DNA of 64,000 nucleotides from Candidatus Fermentibacterota bacterium (lineage in GTDB: Bacteria > Fermentibacterota > Fermentibacteria > Fermentibacterales > JCC-6), in NCBI GenBank assembly GCA_014728175.1, contig WJMA01000010.1, positions 1-64,000 on the forward strand, read 5' to 3'. The notes beneath the pieces were generated by a model. That model saw nothing but the letters and a program-made list of their open reading frames with translations. It made no database searches and was not told the DNA's origin. Of the stretch, positions 63,162 to 64,000 are shown piece after piece (position 1 is the stretch's first letter; every line of letters starts with the position of its first letter). Made by a program: the position numbers and the translations under genes.

Positions 63162-64000
63162 ATGGTAGCGTTGATGCTCGCCGTTCTTTGCGCACAGCCG
63201 CATCCAAGGCTGGACCGCTCCGCCCTGGCCAGGCCGATACCTCCCACCTACGTCCTCTCCGGGGAGGAGCATCCTCCGAACCCATGCGATGTGATCCACT
63301 ACGACATTGACCTGGAGGTTCTGCGGGACATCGAGGAGATCGATGCGGTGACCGGCATTCTGATGACCTCGGCCGGAGGAACGGTGTCCGAGATCAGGCT
63401 GGATCTGAAGCAGGTGGTGCCCGATTCGGTCTGGGACGCGTCCGGGCCCCTGGACTTCCATACCCAGGGCGACTCGCTGTTCCTCACTCTTTCCTCCCCC
63501 ATCGGACCAGGCGACACCACCGAGGTGTTCGTCCATTACTCGGGAACTCCTTTCCACGAGGGATGGGGCGGCTTCTGGTTCAACGCCATGATCACCTACC
63601 ACATAGGGGTTGGCATTTACACAGAGGGCCAGTGCATGGGCAAATGCATGTTCCCCTGCTGGGACCATCAGAACGACAAGGCAACCATAGATTTCCACAT
63701 AACCTGCCCGGATACCCTCTACGCGGTGGCCAACGGTGACTCCACCGGCGTGGAGTACTCCGGTGGCAAGGCGACCTACAGCTGGGAGTTCGACCAGCCG
63801 ATTCCCACCTACCTGGCCATGCTGGCGGTGGGAGACTACACCGTTCTGCACGACTCCACCGACCAGAGGATCTACTACTACGTGTACTCCTGGGACGTGG
63901 AGGACGCCCTGGGCAGCTACGTCAACGTGGATCACATGCTTGCCAACCTGGAGTCGCTGTTCGGCACCTACCCGTGGGACTGCAAGTTCAGCCTGGTGCA
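63162..64000 (+). CDS. M1-type aminopeptidase, N-terminal part (3' end outside window)
   Basis: This open frame runs off the right edge and so is missing from the ORF track. ATG 63162 follows GGAGG and opens a short signal peptide (MVALMLAVLCAQ). The visible 279 residues match the N-terminal beta-saddle of M1 metallopeptidases: CDVIHYDIDLEV, VHYSGTPFHEGWGGFWF, GQCMGKCMFPCWDHQNDKAT (the P-C-x-D-x-P-x-x-K-A-T region, with QN in place of xP), and IPTYLAMLAVGDY. In this family the zinc site HExxHx18E and the GAMEN-like motif come later, outside the window. It is probably secreted and degrades peptides. Confidence 0.85.
   Translation, partial: MVALMLAVLCAQPHPRLDRSALARPIPPTYVLSGEEHPPNPCDVIHYDIDLEVLRDIEEIDAVTGILMTSAGGTVSEIRLDLKQVVPDSVWDASGPLDFHTQGDSLFLTLSSPIGPGDTTEVFVHYSGTPFHEGWGGFWFNAMITYHIGVGIYTEGQCMGKCMFPCWDHQNDKATIDFHITCPDTLYAVANGDSTGVEYSGGKATYSWEFDQPIPTYLAMLAVGDYTVLHDSTDQRIYYYVYSWDVEDALGSYVNVDHMLANLESLFGTYPWDCKFSLV

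Noticed and set aside
61366-63285. 639-residue minus-strand ORF opposite the FG-GAP gene
   Set aside because: Its Val/His/Gly/Gln repeats are the mirror of the Asp-rich propeller repeats on plus; no start context or known domain.

Overview
This window is a dense, G+C-rich bacterial chromosome segment with about 50 genes. Gaps are short and many stop and start codons overlap. I saw no rRNA, tRNA, CRISPR array, transposase or prophage gene. The cell is clearly Gram-negative: TamA/TamB-type assembly proteins, a TolC-family channel, an LpxH-like enzyme and a Wzi-like outer-membrane protein are all present. Two secreted proteins (the partial gene at the left edge and 61330-63114) end in the FlgD/Por-secretion-like domain with a Pro-Asn-Pro start and a 'G.Y..R' finish. 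That domain is typical of the FCB superphylum. The high G+C content, the B12-dependent ribonucleotide reductase, CarD and the MEP isoprenoid pathway would fit an uncultured FCB lineage such as Fermentibacteria. This placement is inference, not a database result.

Layout. (1) 1-3622: end of a secreted protein, then a minus-strand set that reads ECF sigma, zinc anti-sigma, thioredoxin-fold lipoprotein without cysteines, LpxH-like phosphoesterase, glycosyltransferase. (2) 3873-10260: class II ribonucleotide reductase on plus, facing a minus-strand run of RqcH, cyclic-nucleotide-binding protein, DeoB, Cdd and a PC4-like protein. (3) 10372-24629: a long plus-strand housekeeping run: YicC, a guanylate kinase-CoaB fusion, type-4 uracil-DNA glycosylase, DnaB, RadA, PIN-TRAM, IspDF, DedA, membrane protein, TolC, the scar of a deleted MacAB-type exporter, a spermidine-synthase-like fusion, and FabD. 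(4) 24757-35065: an adenylate cyclase-ATPase-TPR protein, a zinc-motif miniprotein, a ThiD-Nudix fusion, and TamA-TamB. (5) 35059-45922: HIT protein, Mpg glycosylase, and an eight-gene minus-strand run from a histidine-kinase homologue lacking its phosphoacceptor histidine through QueA, an RDD-like membrane protein, Tgt, an RlmD-type methyltransferase, Wzi-like and DUF4097 proteins to a Fis-like miniprotein. (6) 46018-53461: a PtsN-like protein, zinc ribbon, GuaB, a membrane pseudokinase, CarD, HflX, an unknown gene and a flippase-like membrane protein. (7) 53428-64000: TldE, TldD, a TPR protein, lipoamide dehydrogenase, MazG, two FG-GAP repeat secreted proteins, a lipoprotein and the start of an M1-type aminopeptidase.

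No single unmistakable new defence or mobile system is visible. The most unusual items are the guanylate kinase-CoaB fusion, the ThiD-Nudix fusion, two signalling proteins that look catalytically dead (histidine kinase homologue with Asp for His; Ser/Thr-kinase-like protein without HRD and DFG), the MacAB deletion scar, and the repeated use of TTGA and GTGA stop/start overlaps, which implies that TTG is a routine start codon here. Several starts were therefore moved from the longest-ORF position to a site supported by a Shine-Dalgarno sequence or an overlap.
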